The notes under the pieces are model-generated. The model saw nothing but the letters and a program-made list of their open reading frames with translations. It was not told the DNA's origin and searched no databases. A stretch of DNA of 46,781 bases from Hyphochytrium catenoides (lineage: Eukaryota > Sar > Hyphochytriomycetes > Hyphochytriales > Hyphochytriaceae). The position numbers and the translations under genes were made by a program. The stretch covers positions 3,673 through 50,453 of the forward strand of contig FLMG01000572.1 of NCBI GenBank assembly GCA_900088475.1, read 5' to 3'. Shown here piece by piece: positions 24,037-34,779 of this stretch (positions are counted from its first letter, which is position 1; each line of letters opens with the position of its first letter).

Positions 24037-24725
24037 ACGGAAAGTAAAAAATGCGAGATACAGAGGTGCTCTTGACCACGACCATTTGCCACTTATAGAG
24101 ATAAATAACATTATAATACTAGCTTTAGAAAACAACCCACAAGCGAAATCGTTCAAGGGCGGAAATATTTCCTATGTAACATCTTTACTCTCCCTTGCTC
24201 TTGAGAACACTAGCGTGCAGCTCCTGAGGCCGGGCTAGTCGCAGCACGCACGTGGTGCCTGAAAATGTGGGTTTCCTACTCTCTCATTCAGCTTAGGTGT
24301 CTCACCATAGCAGACCGCAACTACTGATAATTGCTAACGTCGTACTTCATTGCCCTCTTCTTCCTGCTTGAGGTCATTTAGGATACTCTGCATTATCCCT
24401 TCTTCCATCTTGGAGCTTTCGGCCCAACGTGAGGTGACTTGCTCTGATGATTTACGTTGAGCTCCAACTCCTCTCAGAGCGCCAAGCGCCCTTAGTTTGC
24501 GCTAAGGCATGCACCAAGTAAGAAAAAGGGATGGAGAGGAAGAGTCAATGGACTGAGTGGCAGTTTTTTTAGACAGAGCTCTGTAGCAACCGTTATACAG
24601 AAAGACAAGCTGTAGATAAATATCCCATAGAAGTGTCCCATTGGGGGTGTCGAGTAATTGACAACGGTAGGAAAGGCTTCAAGAAGCAGACACAGCAATA
24701 GAGAGAGAGATAGGTAGACCAATAG
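24037..24725. other. Convergent intergenic region between BBS9 and the PPEF-like phosphatase
   Basis: Holds the 3' ends of two convergent genes. I see no coding exon I can support. If the phosphatase has one more 3' exon after a possible donor at 24806, it would lie here, but no clear candidate stands out. Confidence 0.55.
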
Positions 24726-27700
24726 CTAGAGAGGGACCGAGACACAAAGCTTGTAAATCCTAGCCTTTCTGTCCAACTTTCCCTCTTTACGCTTCCCTAG
24801 CCTTACCTTCACTCTCTTCCATTTGGCTTCACGGGTGAGTCTGGCAGTGATCCTGAAGCACTCCATAAATTCATTAATATTAACAGCTTCCTGTCCTCGG
24901 AGTTCTAACATCTCCATCAGCTCCTCAGGACGGTCAAAGGGAAGAGAATGAGGCGGAAGGTGCTGGTTCAGCAGCTCTACCCCGGCCTTGAACTCATCCA
25001 AAGTGATGATTCCATCGCCATTTGTATCCAGCGTGGTAAAAACCGCTTCAAGGTGCTGGCGATGGCGGTATAGAGAGTCAAAGGTAGCTCTCATCTCTAT
25101 CTTGTTCTTGTTCATAGATCCGCCCTGGACTTCGTAGCGCGAAAGAAAATCCTCATAGTTAACCTGACCTTTGGCGTCTAGGAAGGGACCAACCCCGCCG
25201 GCAAAAAAGACAACACGACTATTAAAAGGAGCAAGGGTTTACAGAAACATATCTGAGGTAACAGAGAGACAAGACTGTATCTCAGTGCATGGTTAGATGG
25301 GGCCAATGCGAAAGAAAAGCTGTTGAGTGCTCAGCAGTTGAAGCAGAACTGGCAGCAAGAAGATCCTAATGCCCAGAGATGGTGAGAACAAGCAAACGGA
25401 CAAAACAGCAGGGAGACAAAAGTTAACCGCGTAGCGCGCCTACCCAGGGTAGCAAGAAAAGGTTGCAAAGAGGACCACTGAAGGCTAAGCTCCAACACTG
25501 CCTCCATAATCTGGCACCAGAGTGCCATGCTTAGCGTTCCAGTCCCACTGACATCTTTTTCTTTAAACGCTAATAGAAGAGCTGCTTTATTCTCAATGAT
25601 GGCAGAGATGACCGCCTCCAGGTTCGAAAGCTCTGTCTCTAATGTCTCTCCTACAGTCACGACCAATTGGACTGTTAGGTGAAACCCTTGTTGCGCAAAT
25701 AGACAGTAGATCTGATCCCCACCTCTTGGTATGGCGAAGACCCTAAACTGATGCTCCTGAGCCATTTCTTTGCTAACAATCATATAAGCACCCTTGTTCT
25801 TAACTTTGCCACCATAAAAGGAGGCCGAGAACAAAGTGACGAGAAGATTGTTCTCTCCCCACGGCCAATGATAACCCTGTGGCACGCACTCGTGGGAGCG
25901 AACGATGAGCTCGATGTCATTGATCTCCATGAATGTCTCAACTACATCCAAGCCGTACTTGATGCCTTGGCAGAGTGAGAATGGACAGAAATGGGAGACG
26001 GATCGAGGCGAAAGGATGGGAAGAAAAGGGCAACTTCAGGGGAGGGCGCATAAAAAAAAGGCTTGATTTGCAATACATACTACTGAAGCGAAAGGTAAGG
26101 TGGCCACGGACGATCCTAATGCAGAATGTGAAGAGCCATTGAAACCATCACACGCAAACATGGGTCAAGTTACCTGCTCCCCGCGTATTTTCTAAAAGCC
26201 CGTAGCCGGTTTGCGGATCGGACCAAAGAATGTCTCTCATAGCATTCATCTGGAAGGCATGGAGCATCTGCTTTTCGGATGGAGCGATGTCGAGCTGTTC
26301 CCTAGCCAGCTCGTAGTCATTTCTACCACAAAGCCCATAATAGTTAGAGTGGGAGAACCAGAGAGTAGTAAGCGAACGTCTTCCTTTTCTACTACTTGCC
26401 TTGGAATGGCTTGTAAGTCCTTTATTGTGGCTGCTACTCGGCTGACACCACCGTGCAGGCAAAGGATCCTCCTCTCTTCAATATATATGCCAAACTAAAG
26501 AATATGACGAAGGGAAACAGAGAGTGTGCAAGAAGGAAGAGACACGTGAGACTCAGCGGAGCGTACCCGTTGTTGACAGGCCACTAAGAGATGGAAGCAA
26601 AAGAGGAGAGGTCAGGTGCATTGAAGTGCAAGGTAGAACATGAGAGATCAGAGAGGAAAATAGAGTAGAGCTCAGTTATAGGTTCACGTAATCCGCCGAT
26701 GCCCCAGAGCTAAACAATGCCACAAAGCAGGAGGAGTTGCAAGTACCGGTAGCCAGCGGAAGCACTCAACGGCCTGCTGGAAGAGGGCCTCGTCGTACTT
26801 TGAAAGCACCTCCTTCCGGAACCCAAACACATTCGTGATGGCCCTGGGATGACTAGAGTAAGAACCAATAGCGCTGTGAAGGCAGAGATGAGGCATGGGG
26901 CGACCCAGAGATCCGAAAAGCATAATGGCACAGTGAGAGCGACCGTCACTCACTCATCTTCATGGTTTCCTCTATTAATGTGGACTGCTTCGGGATACAA
27001 GATTTGAAAGGCGAAGAGGATGCACATTATCTCTACGCTGTTGGGGCCGCGATCCACAAAGTCTCCGTTGAATATGTAGGGATTATCAGGGCTGGGATAA
27101 CCGTTCTCTTTGAAAACATAGAGCAGATCGTCCAGCTGCCCGTGGATGTCACTAACCATAAAAGCAAGGCGACAGGACAAGAAGCGTCACAAAAGTTAAG
27201 CCACAAATGAACAACAAAAGAATAGGGCTAGGGGCAGATTCTGGCACTGGCCGTTCATTTAGCGCTTGAAACTCTTCAGCTGCAAAGAAGAGCAGGACCA
27301 CGCGCAAGCCTCGAGTTCCGGGCTTACGACGTCCAGGATCAAAGGTAGAGTAAAAGCTAAGGCTGTCGCCTTATCTCCAGATAGATCTCCTCCTCCTTCT
27401 ATCTACTCGCCCGCACTCCCTTGGCCACAACTAGGACTTACCCCATTATCGTTATTTTCCTCGCAGGATAGATTCTGACATACTTTATGTTGGGGAGTGT
27501 CTGTCGGCAATAAGAAGCATAAGTAACCTAAAGTTCCTCAAATAACAGGAATCTTCTCCTCCCTCTTGTCTCTCTCTAGGGTTCCTTCATCATCCCTAGT
27601 CTTTCACTGAGTGCTCTCTTCCCTACCCCTTCCCCTGGCCTAGAACTCTCCCAGCAGGCACCTGTCCCGCCGAAGACTGATCAACTACTCCTGCGAGCCC

Positions 27701-28806
27701 CTTTTGCGCTGCCACCAAATATCTAAAGCCCATTATCAGTTCTCATGTGTCTTACCTTGAAATACTCTGATGCTTCCAGAATGAGGCGCATGACATAAAG
27801 CTGGTGCAAAGGTTGGCCCCGTCTAAAACTATTAATCATTGTCATGACTGCCTGCCAAAGCTCCTTTTAGATACATTTGTAACAGTTCAGGGGGGCGAGG
27901 TGGGCGGACAGTGACGGACCATAAGCCAAAACGAGAAGGTTAAGCTAAAAACAGGTTATCCCCACGAAGCGGTCGAGCGAGGTGATAACTCCTGGGAGAT
28001 AACCTAGGCGAGAAGTGGTTCGATGTGCATCGTCTTCGCGTTTATTTCTCTCCTAATCTCTCTAGCCGCACTCTTTCTCTTACCTCGACCGTGACCGCAC
28101 CGGGGCCAAAATGTACCCCTTTATAGAGAGAGGAGATATCGATCTCTTTGAGTTCTTGTCGTGAGAGCTCCTTTGTCAGCGATCGGACAGCTTTAAGGGT
28201 GTTCTGACGACGGAGCTTCTTCTCTGCGGGTAGGTACTCCACTAGTGCTTGTAGAAAAGCCGCTAGCCTGAGCTGACATTGGAGAAAGAGGCATGGCGCC
28301 CCAAAGCAAGCGAGACGGGAAAGAGCAAGATCAATGTTGAAACAGATTTACTGAGGAAACAAAGGTGCCGGAGCAAAGAGACCATGCAGTCGTATGGGAT
28401 CGGAAAGAAGACTTAGATTCAGTGGTGTGGACCCGTAGACGACAGCCGTTAGCTTGGGACAGCATGAGTAGGAGGATGCTAAGGTAAGAGTGACTGAATG
28501 AGGACGACGAACAGAGACCGATGGAGAGGATAGATCGCCAAGAGTTTCCTGGAAACCTCGTACCATAGCCGCTTCCTCTTTTGAATCCAGCTCACTGAAC
28601 ATCTGCCAATTGCTGAGTTCATGGCCCCTACGCCTTTCTGCGTGAATGGAAGACATTGGAGTGTAAGTGGACGCGTGCCAGCTGATTAGGGCCATCCAAA
28701 AGAGATTTGCACGCTGTAAGACAGGCATGCTTATGAATGAAGAGGGGACAAATTGATCAGTGGGAAGAGTAAGACCGATATAGAGATGAAGATAGTAACC
28801 TTGCAT
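24726..28806 (-). CDS. PPEF: PPEF/PP7-like Ser/Thr protein phosphatase with C-terminal EF-hands
   Basis: Calcium-linked PPP-family phosphatase. Exons on the minus strand: 28806-28800 (uncertain), 28637-28564, 28272-28084, 27851-27756, 27500-27442, 27151-26954, 26852-26747, 26494-26400, 26322-26174, 25965-25444 and 25177-24726, giving 648 aa (human PPEF1 653). Metal and active-site motifs: GDIHGQ at 142, GDFVDRG at 171, RGNHED at 202, HGG at 257 and RSHEC at 347. The N-terminal segment, NWQMF through EIDISSLYKG, matches the PPEF-specific pre-catalytic region. At the C-terminus there is one canonical EF loop, DTNGDGIITLDE (549-560). A degenerate loop (DAKGQVNYEDF) precedes it and another degenerate hand follows. 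The first exon is uncertain: the 28800-28638 segment can be spliced or read through in frame, and no clear IQ motif is seen. The 3' end may splice at 24806 instead of running to the stop. The gene is convergent with BBS9. Confidence 0.88.
26323..26399 (-). other. GC-AG intron in the PPEF-like gene (77 nt)
   Basis: The donor reads AG|GCAAGT, the strong form usual for GC-AG introns, and the acceptor is GTGGTAG. A CTAAC branch-like element lies inside. Joining is phase 2 and links the HGG-containing exon to the exon leading to ILWSDP. I found no GT donor in the required phase. Confidence 0.75.
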
Positions 28807-29196
28807 CGTAGGCCCATCTACTTGTGCGCTTGGCTCGGCGGAGCTTTGCTTGCTTGCTGGATGGTCCGACCTTCTACAGAGTGAGAGAGCGGAGCTGATA
28901 AGAAGTTCTCCCTTTGTTTTTGTTGTTTGGCTTCAATAGTGATCCTCCACCAGCGAGGTCGAGGCTCTCCCTCTCCGGCGCCTACGTGATCTCTTTGTAA
29001 TCTATCTCACTCTTGCTCCCTTCTATCCTCACTCTTCTCTCTCTCTCTCTCTCTTGTTTTGTCAGCGTATCCACCAGATCACGCTTCCTTCATCTTGCCA
29101 TCTCAAAACTATGTCAGTCGCACCTTGCCTCTTGCACGCTGTTGGAGCGCCGATCTCGGGGGCGGAGAAGCTTTACCGTCCGGGGAAGGCCGACAG

Positions 29197-29599
29197 AGGA
29201 ACTGCGCTCCTGCCTCGTGGACTGCGTGGTCCCCATGGCTAGAAGAGTGGAGGGTCACAGATGCGACAGTGAAGTAAGCAGCTTCACCGGCACTTGTCCT
29301 CTTTTTCTCTTTGTCGGGTCTTTCTTTCTCTCTCTTTCCCTCCCTTTCTCTCTCTCTGTATGTGTTTCTCTGTGTCGTGGTGTCTCTGCGTGCTCTCTTT
29401 CCGCGTACACTCTCTCGCTCTCTCGCTGCCCGTGGTCTTTGCCTGTCCATCCCTACGCTTGGGCTCTCTTTGCTAAATAGAAGCGGCCTAGAGCATTTTT
29501 CTATCGTTTCCCCTCCTCACTACGTATCTTGCTCCCTTTTTTTCCACTGTTAGAATGTCTGTCATAGGCATTGTTCAGCGGCGAAGGAGGCGTTCAACC
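29197..29599 (+). CDS. Possible exons of a twin-CX3C (FAM136A/DUF842-like) small protein
   Basis: Weak candidate. A segment ending at 29273 (donor GTAAGC) encodes ELRSCLVDCVVPMA. A second segment starting at 29554, after a pyrimidine-AG, encodes NVCHRHCSAAKEAF. Both are phase 0, so they join in frame. The result has two CX3C pairs. The first, followed by VPMA, resembles the CxxxCxVPL block of FAM136A-type proteins with a twin-CX3C layout. The 5' and 3' exons were not found, other frames are also open across the first segment, and the second segment runs into CT repeats. The boundaries at 29197 and 29599 are guesses. Confidence 0.25.
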
Positions 29600-29689
29600 C
29601 CTCGTCAGACTTACTCTTGCCCCTTCTGCCCATCCTCCGTCTCAGCCTCCTTTGCCGCCATCTCTCTCCTTCCATATCTTCCTCCCGTG

Positions 29690-29800
29690 CTGCTGCTTTC
29701 TCTCTCTCCCTCTTCCTCTCTCTCCCTCTTCCTCTCATCTCTCTCTCTTATTCTCTCTCTCTCTTTCTCTCCCTTTCCTCAATATTCTCTCCTTGTTCTT
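29690..29800 (+). repeat. CT-rich microsatellite
   Basis: Long interrupted CT tract that opens all three plus-strand frames with Ser/Leu-rich peptides. No gene is inferred from it. Confidence 0.8.
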
Positions 29801-30359
29801 CTCTCCCTCGTACTGTAGGTCCTTGTTCCCTTACATCTCCCCGTCTCGACCTACCAAGTTCTGAAGTAGTTGTTACAATCAGGAAATTTTGGTCCGCAGA
29901 GAGCTCATCATGACGCTAAGCTTTTCAGAAAAAAGCGGGCGGGAGCGGTCACCTCGCCCAAAGAATGGTCGCTCTCTCTCCTGTCTTAATCTTCCGTACG
30001 TGAGACGCGCCTCGGGTTGATTCCGCAAAGGAAACAAGGAGAGAGAAACAAGGGACAGTCGTCTACGCTTTAAGGATGATCTTGAGTGTAAGAAAAAATG
30101 AGAGGAGGAAGTGGTTCGAGACGGGAGGATCTACCAGGATCATCTAGAGCTTTATAGGGCAGCAGTACCTCCGCCGGCATGAGATAAACTGAGAGCGCTC
30201 AATGGCAAAGTTGCAAAGAGCCTCAACTGGTGGGGCCTGCTCTGTTTGTTCAGGCCCTGACCTGGTTGCCCCTCCCAACTAATAACTCTGGAGGAAGTCT
30301 TGGCCTCTTATGCCTACTCCTGCTCTCTTTCGGCCCCCTTTCTCTTATGCGTTTCCTCT

Positions 30360-30470
30360 CTCCTCGGCTCATCTCTCTCTCTCCTCTCTCACGACTCTCT
30401 CTCTTTCTCTCTCTCTCTCTCTGTCTCTCTCTCTCTCTCTCACTCTTTCTCTCTCTATCTCTCATCTGTC
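30360..30470 (+). repeat. CT-rich microsatellite
   Basis: Dense CT dinucleotide array with several pure stretches. It creates overlapping Ser/Leu frames on the plus strand and Arg/Glu frames on the minus strand. Confidence 0.8.
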
Positions 30471-33270
30471 TTACTCTTCTATTTTCTATTTCCCCTCTGT
30501 CAAACTCAAGAAAGTTGCGACTGCAACAAATACGCTAACAAATCATCCTTACCGGGCGGTTAAGGATCAGGGATCCATGGACCCCGTCATGCTCTCTCTA
30601 TCGGCCACTGCGGAGTAGTATCAGAGCCATACTTCAAGGTTCTGATGGGCCCCATAAGAAGTAGAGGTTGAAACATGATGCTTCCAGAGCGAGGCGTGCG
30701 CGGCCCCAACACGCCCAAACCGCCGAGGAGCAGGAGGTCCAGGCAGGCAGGCAGGCAGGCCCGCCACTACTTGATGTTTGAGTGTCAGGAGGAGCTCGCA
30801 GATCAAAAAAGTAGGGTGCTTCTGGAGAACAGTAAGGCAATAATGCTTTCTTCTTCCCCCACTTTTCTTCTCTTTCGTTCTCTAGGTTGAAGTATGGCTT
30901 GTGATGACCAACAAGGCAAGGCACTACGGTGGCAAGGAACCACCAGCGGCCTCACAGAGATAATAACTCTTCCTTCATTAGAAACGGCACTAGTATGGGA
31001 GGATCTGTATCCGTTTCCTTCTATACCGTCTTCTCTCTCTCATCTTCTCTCTCTCTCTCTCTCTCGGGTTGTGTTTGCGTGTGTTGCTTCTGCTCTCTTT
31101 GAGCTCCTCTTTTCTATCCTCTTTCTGGCGGCTAGAAGCCTTACCCTCTAACCATCTTTCTCCTACCGTTACGGCTCCTCATTACATTCTTTCGGCTCTC
31201 AATGGCTCTGCCCCATCACCCATCGTTCGATGTCAACCTAGCTGGACCCAGTATACTTCTAGTAGGTTATAGCTATGTAGACTTTTGCTCACTCTACTTC
31301 ATGTTATCCAAACACTAGCCTTAGGAGAGGACAGGGATATTGTAAGGGAGTCATCTTCTTGAGCGTCTTGCCATCCCCCACATATCTGCGCTCTCCTGCT
31401 TGCCATCTGTCCTGGATCTCAACTCACTGCCTCCCCGTGGTATCCTTTGTTATGGATGTATATCTTCCTCTGTCTTCCGCCGTGCAGACCGTAGTAGTAA
31501 CGTAAACTAATGCAGGAACCTATTTTTGTTGTCGCTCTCTAAGTACTGAGAGGAGATCTGCTTTACGCAGTCACTTCGGATGAAGAACTAAAGGAAAGGA
31601 GAACTAAAGAATCGATCAACGTTGTCTTTTCGAAGAGACTTCAACCGGAGAAGAAGAATGAGAGCGATAATGATGCTCGTGTTCATAGATATAAGCGCGC
31701 CATACATCATAACCAAATGATGTCTTTCACTAGCTTCATCACTGTTCTTTTCTTTTTATAACTACTGTCAGGAGCCAAGCCAAGATATGCAGGGATTCAA
31801 TGTCACAGCAGGCTAAGAAGAGAACAACAAGGGGAACGGGCGTACTGGGAGTGTCAGGGTGATCACAAGGAGGAGACAGATCAATCAATGAAAGAGGAAA
31901 CCGTCTTGTTGACCCAGAAGAGAGGTGAAGGAGGATCTTGCTTTCATGTTATAAGGAAGACGCTTGATGTCCTCTAAGTTGCCCTGGGTATAGGAGACAG
32001 CACTCATACCCACAGCAGAAAGGAAAGGAGCTAAAGGGTAACAGGAACGATGGATTTTCCCGCACGCGGTGTTGCCTTCAACAGATCTCTTCGCCTCGGC
32101 CCTCTGTCTGGCTCCTTTCGAATCGATGATGAAGGGCCAAGCTCTAGGATATGGCAAGAGCCAGGATAAGGAAGGGCTTATCACTTTTCGACACCCAGTC
32201 GTCGCTTGGTGATGGGAAGTTCCGGAACAGAAAGGACAAATTTTGCTTCCCGCACCATAAACTGTCTCTTCTTCCCCCTGTCCTGGCCTTTCAATGGTGC
32301 TCATATTCTCTTCCTTGTCTTACCTCCTCCTCTTCTCTCTTCTTGCTCGACTTTTCTACCTGGCTCTCTCGTTCCCATGGGATCCTAATGCACGGTTTTG
32401 CGATTGTTGGTTCATTGTCCTCCATTAGCTCTAAGAACTATCTCCTCGTCGGCGCACTGTTGCTCATCTCTCCTGCGCCCAGTTTGGTTTTTCTTCTTGC
32501 TTGATGCTTGTAGGATGACATGACCACCACCATCCATGGATAGAAGAGACCATAATAGCGTTCTTACGGCTGATGTGCAGTCCAGTCAATGAATGGCAAA
32601 CAGACACACCGCCGCGTTCTTTTTGGACCAGCGAGATGAGGAGAGGGCCGGCGATGGGAAAGCGCAAAGACCTTGGCTAGACAGTGCAAGATCTCCTCGG
32701 ACCTCCTTATAAGGACCATTGCTAGGGCTTATATAAGCTCTTATATATGTATATCTCCTGGTCCAGGAAGTAGAGGTGAAAGAGAAGACAAGCTTCCCCC
32801 GCCTTTTTTATGTCACTTCGAAGGTTTTGGCGGGAAAACTGAACTCAAAGAGAATCATCGGTAAAATCCAGATGATGATCTCTCTAAGGGAATGCTGGGA
32901 TGCGATCTCTCGTGCTCTGTCTCGAAATTGAAAGTCTCTCACTTTTGTGAGACAGACGGTGCTATGGCTTTCCGTCTCTCTGTCTCTCACTTGTGTCTTT
33001 AATCCTCCTCTGTCTGTCCTACTTTTTGAAGTCTAATGTCTCTTTCCAGAAGCTTCAAAAGGCATCTTTCCAGCGATTTCCTCTTTGCTCGCGAAGACCT
33101 CAAGTCAGCTGAGGGCGAACCTCCGAGCGGATGACGCGAGGCGCAGTGTGCTAGTCAATCATCTTGCCCTACCTGTGCAAGCCAATGAGAAGGGAAGCAC
33201 GTCGAGGATCTTGCTGAAGCTGGGTTGCGAGAGCTGGAAGGGCGTGCGAACCATTAGTAGCAGAGAAGTG

Positions 33271-33939
33271 ATGGCGTCCACCTCGGCAAAAGAGAGGGGG
33301 TTCAAGAGGGTAAATATAATACGATCTGATGAGCGTTGCACTCTGCTCTTTCTGATAGTTGCTTGTCTATAATCTTGCTAAAATAGAGCTTGCGTCTTCG
33401 TCTCCCACGCGCCCTTCTCTTCTTTGTCCCGTATGCACTTCGTCATCGCGCTTTACATGCTGTTTGTTCACTGCTGCTCTAGAAAACGATTGAAAAGTAT
33501 GTCAAGCACGTCTGGGCTCGTGAAGATGCCCTTTCATCCTCTCTTTCTGTCTCGTCGGTCACCAAGATAAATAATGAAGCGATTGCCTTATTGTCTGAGT
33601 ACTTGCACGCTTTTATTCTTGGTAAGTATTGGTGCGAAAGTGTGAGCGTATATATAGGGCAATCATTGGGTAACAGCAAGCAAAAGCGCTGAGCACCACG
33701 CTCCCTGGCGGCGCCCCTCCGCCCGCTTCCCCCCGACAAAGAAGAGAGAGTCAATGAGAGAGGACGAAGGGAGGCACCGATAGGTAGCGGGGTCAGTTAT
33801 ACTGTATGCTAATGTTGCCTTTCCCCCCCAACTAGAAGCGTATATGAGAGCAGGTCAGGAAGCAGACATAGACCGTAGCGTCGTGATAGAACCCTGCCAC
33901 ATTGAGCAAGTTCTCCCTCAGCTCCTTCTGGATTTTTGA
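33271..33939 (+). CDS. CENPX: Centromere protein X / MHF2 (CENP-X, STRA13 family)
   Basis: Histone-fold protein that pairs with CENP-S. The complex works at kinetochores and, as MHF, with the Fanconi anaemia FANCM helicase. Three exons, 33271-33309, 33483-33621 and 33836-33939, encode 93 aa (human 81). Introns are phase 0 and phase 1, with good GTAAAT and GTAAGT donors. The basic N-terminus ERGFKRKTIEKYV leads to the helix around KINNEAIALLSEYLHAFILEA, split across two exons here as AIALLSEYLHAFIL then EAYMRAG. The C-terminal signature is IEPCHIEQVLPQLLLDF, almost the same as the human ending. The ATG fits the family length, but the frame stays open upstream, so an extra 5' exon cannot be ruled out. 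It is the only confident gene between the phosphatase and DBP5. Confidence 0.87.
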
Positions 33940-34779
33940 AGGTTGCACACTAGGGAGACAGGGGTGGGTTAAGGCAGAGCGAAGGAGTGGGAGAGGGTGG
34001 CAGGATCCGATCCTGGAGATGTAACAAGGCAGCAGCATGTCCCTGTATCCCTTTGATAGCAAACATGTTTTACGATGTATCTATACCAATGTGTAAAAGG
34101 CATATTCCTCTCTTATCACAAGTAACTATAAACGCAGACTACCTGCAAGCTCTCGTAGCCATCCAGCAGCATTTTAAGGCGCGTGCTAGCCCTTTGAGAA
34201 AAGTATGACTCCTGGGAGCAAGCAAGAAGAAGATTGAGAGATAATTGTAAACTGCCCTCTCCCTTCACGTCTCGCTAGAACTTGTTCATGGAAAGTTTGT
34301 CCCCTTACTAGGAAAGCCAACACAACTCCCGAAGAGAGGTTGTTCAAAGAATATGATGCAGATGCAATGGAAACGACAGATGGTATGCAGACCTGTAGGC
34401 CACATACTAATGTAATGAAGTGAATATACATATTATTATATAGTCATATACATAGTCCAGCCTGATTTCTGGCAGAAGAGTCAAAGACATTGTCCACTGA
34501 CAAAAGAGTGGAAGACTTGATATGTCGTAGGGCCGAAAGCCTACAGATGAATGGGCAGACTACAGAGAGGAAGAGAGAATAGGGGAGTTCGGTCCATGTA
34601 GTGTACATGCAGATATGCAGATATATAGAGGGCTAATGAGAGCCTGGATATGGAAACGACACAACGTGCTAGTGCTTCTTCATAGCTCCTCGGTCAGACT
34701 TTCTCTGGCCGTGGGAGTGCGAGCACCAAAGGAAGAGATCTCACGAGAAAGTGAAAGGACACACCGTGAGCTTCTGAAC
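33940..34779. other. Gap after CENP-X; no gene seen
   Basis: AT-rich stretch with TATATA-like sequence at 34425-34450 and short frames only. It probably holds the 3' flanks of two convergent transcription units. Confidence 0.55.

Larger units (their letters stand above)
28807..33270. other. Mostly unassigned region between PPEF and CENP-X
   Basis: About 4.5 kb of low-complexity, CT-rich sequence (29300-29420, 29690-29800, 30360-30470, 31030-31065) with a short AGGC tetranucleotide run near 30741. Apart from the twin-CX3C candidate at 29197-29599, no exon set is supportable. A minus-strand frame at 31885-32304 (139 aa, two Cys pairs near its start) has an ATG but matches nothing I know, and it overlaps an open plus-strand frame. 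Confidence 0.5.

Noticed and set aside
31885-32304. Minus-strand 139-codon frame starting with ATG and containing Cys pairs
   Set aside because: No recognisable family and no splice context, and an equally open plus-strand frame overlaps it.
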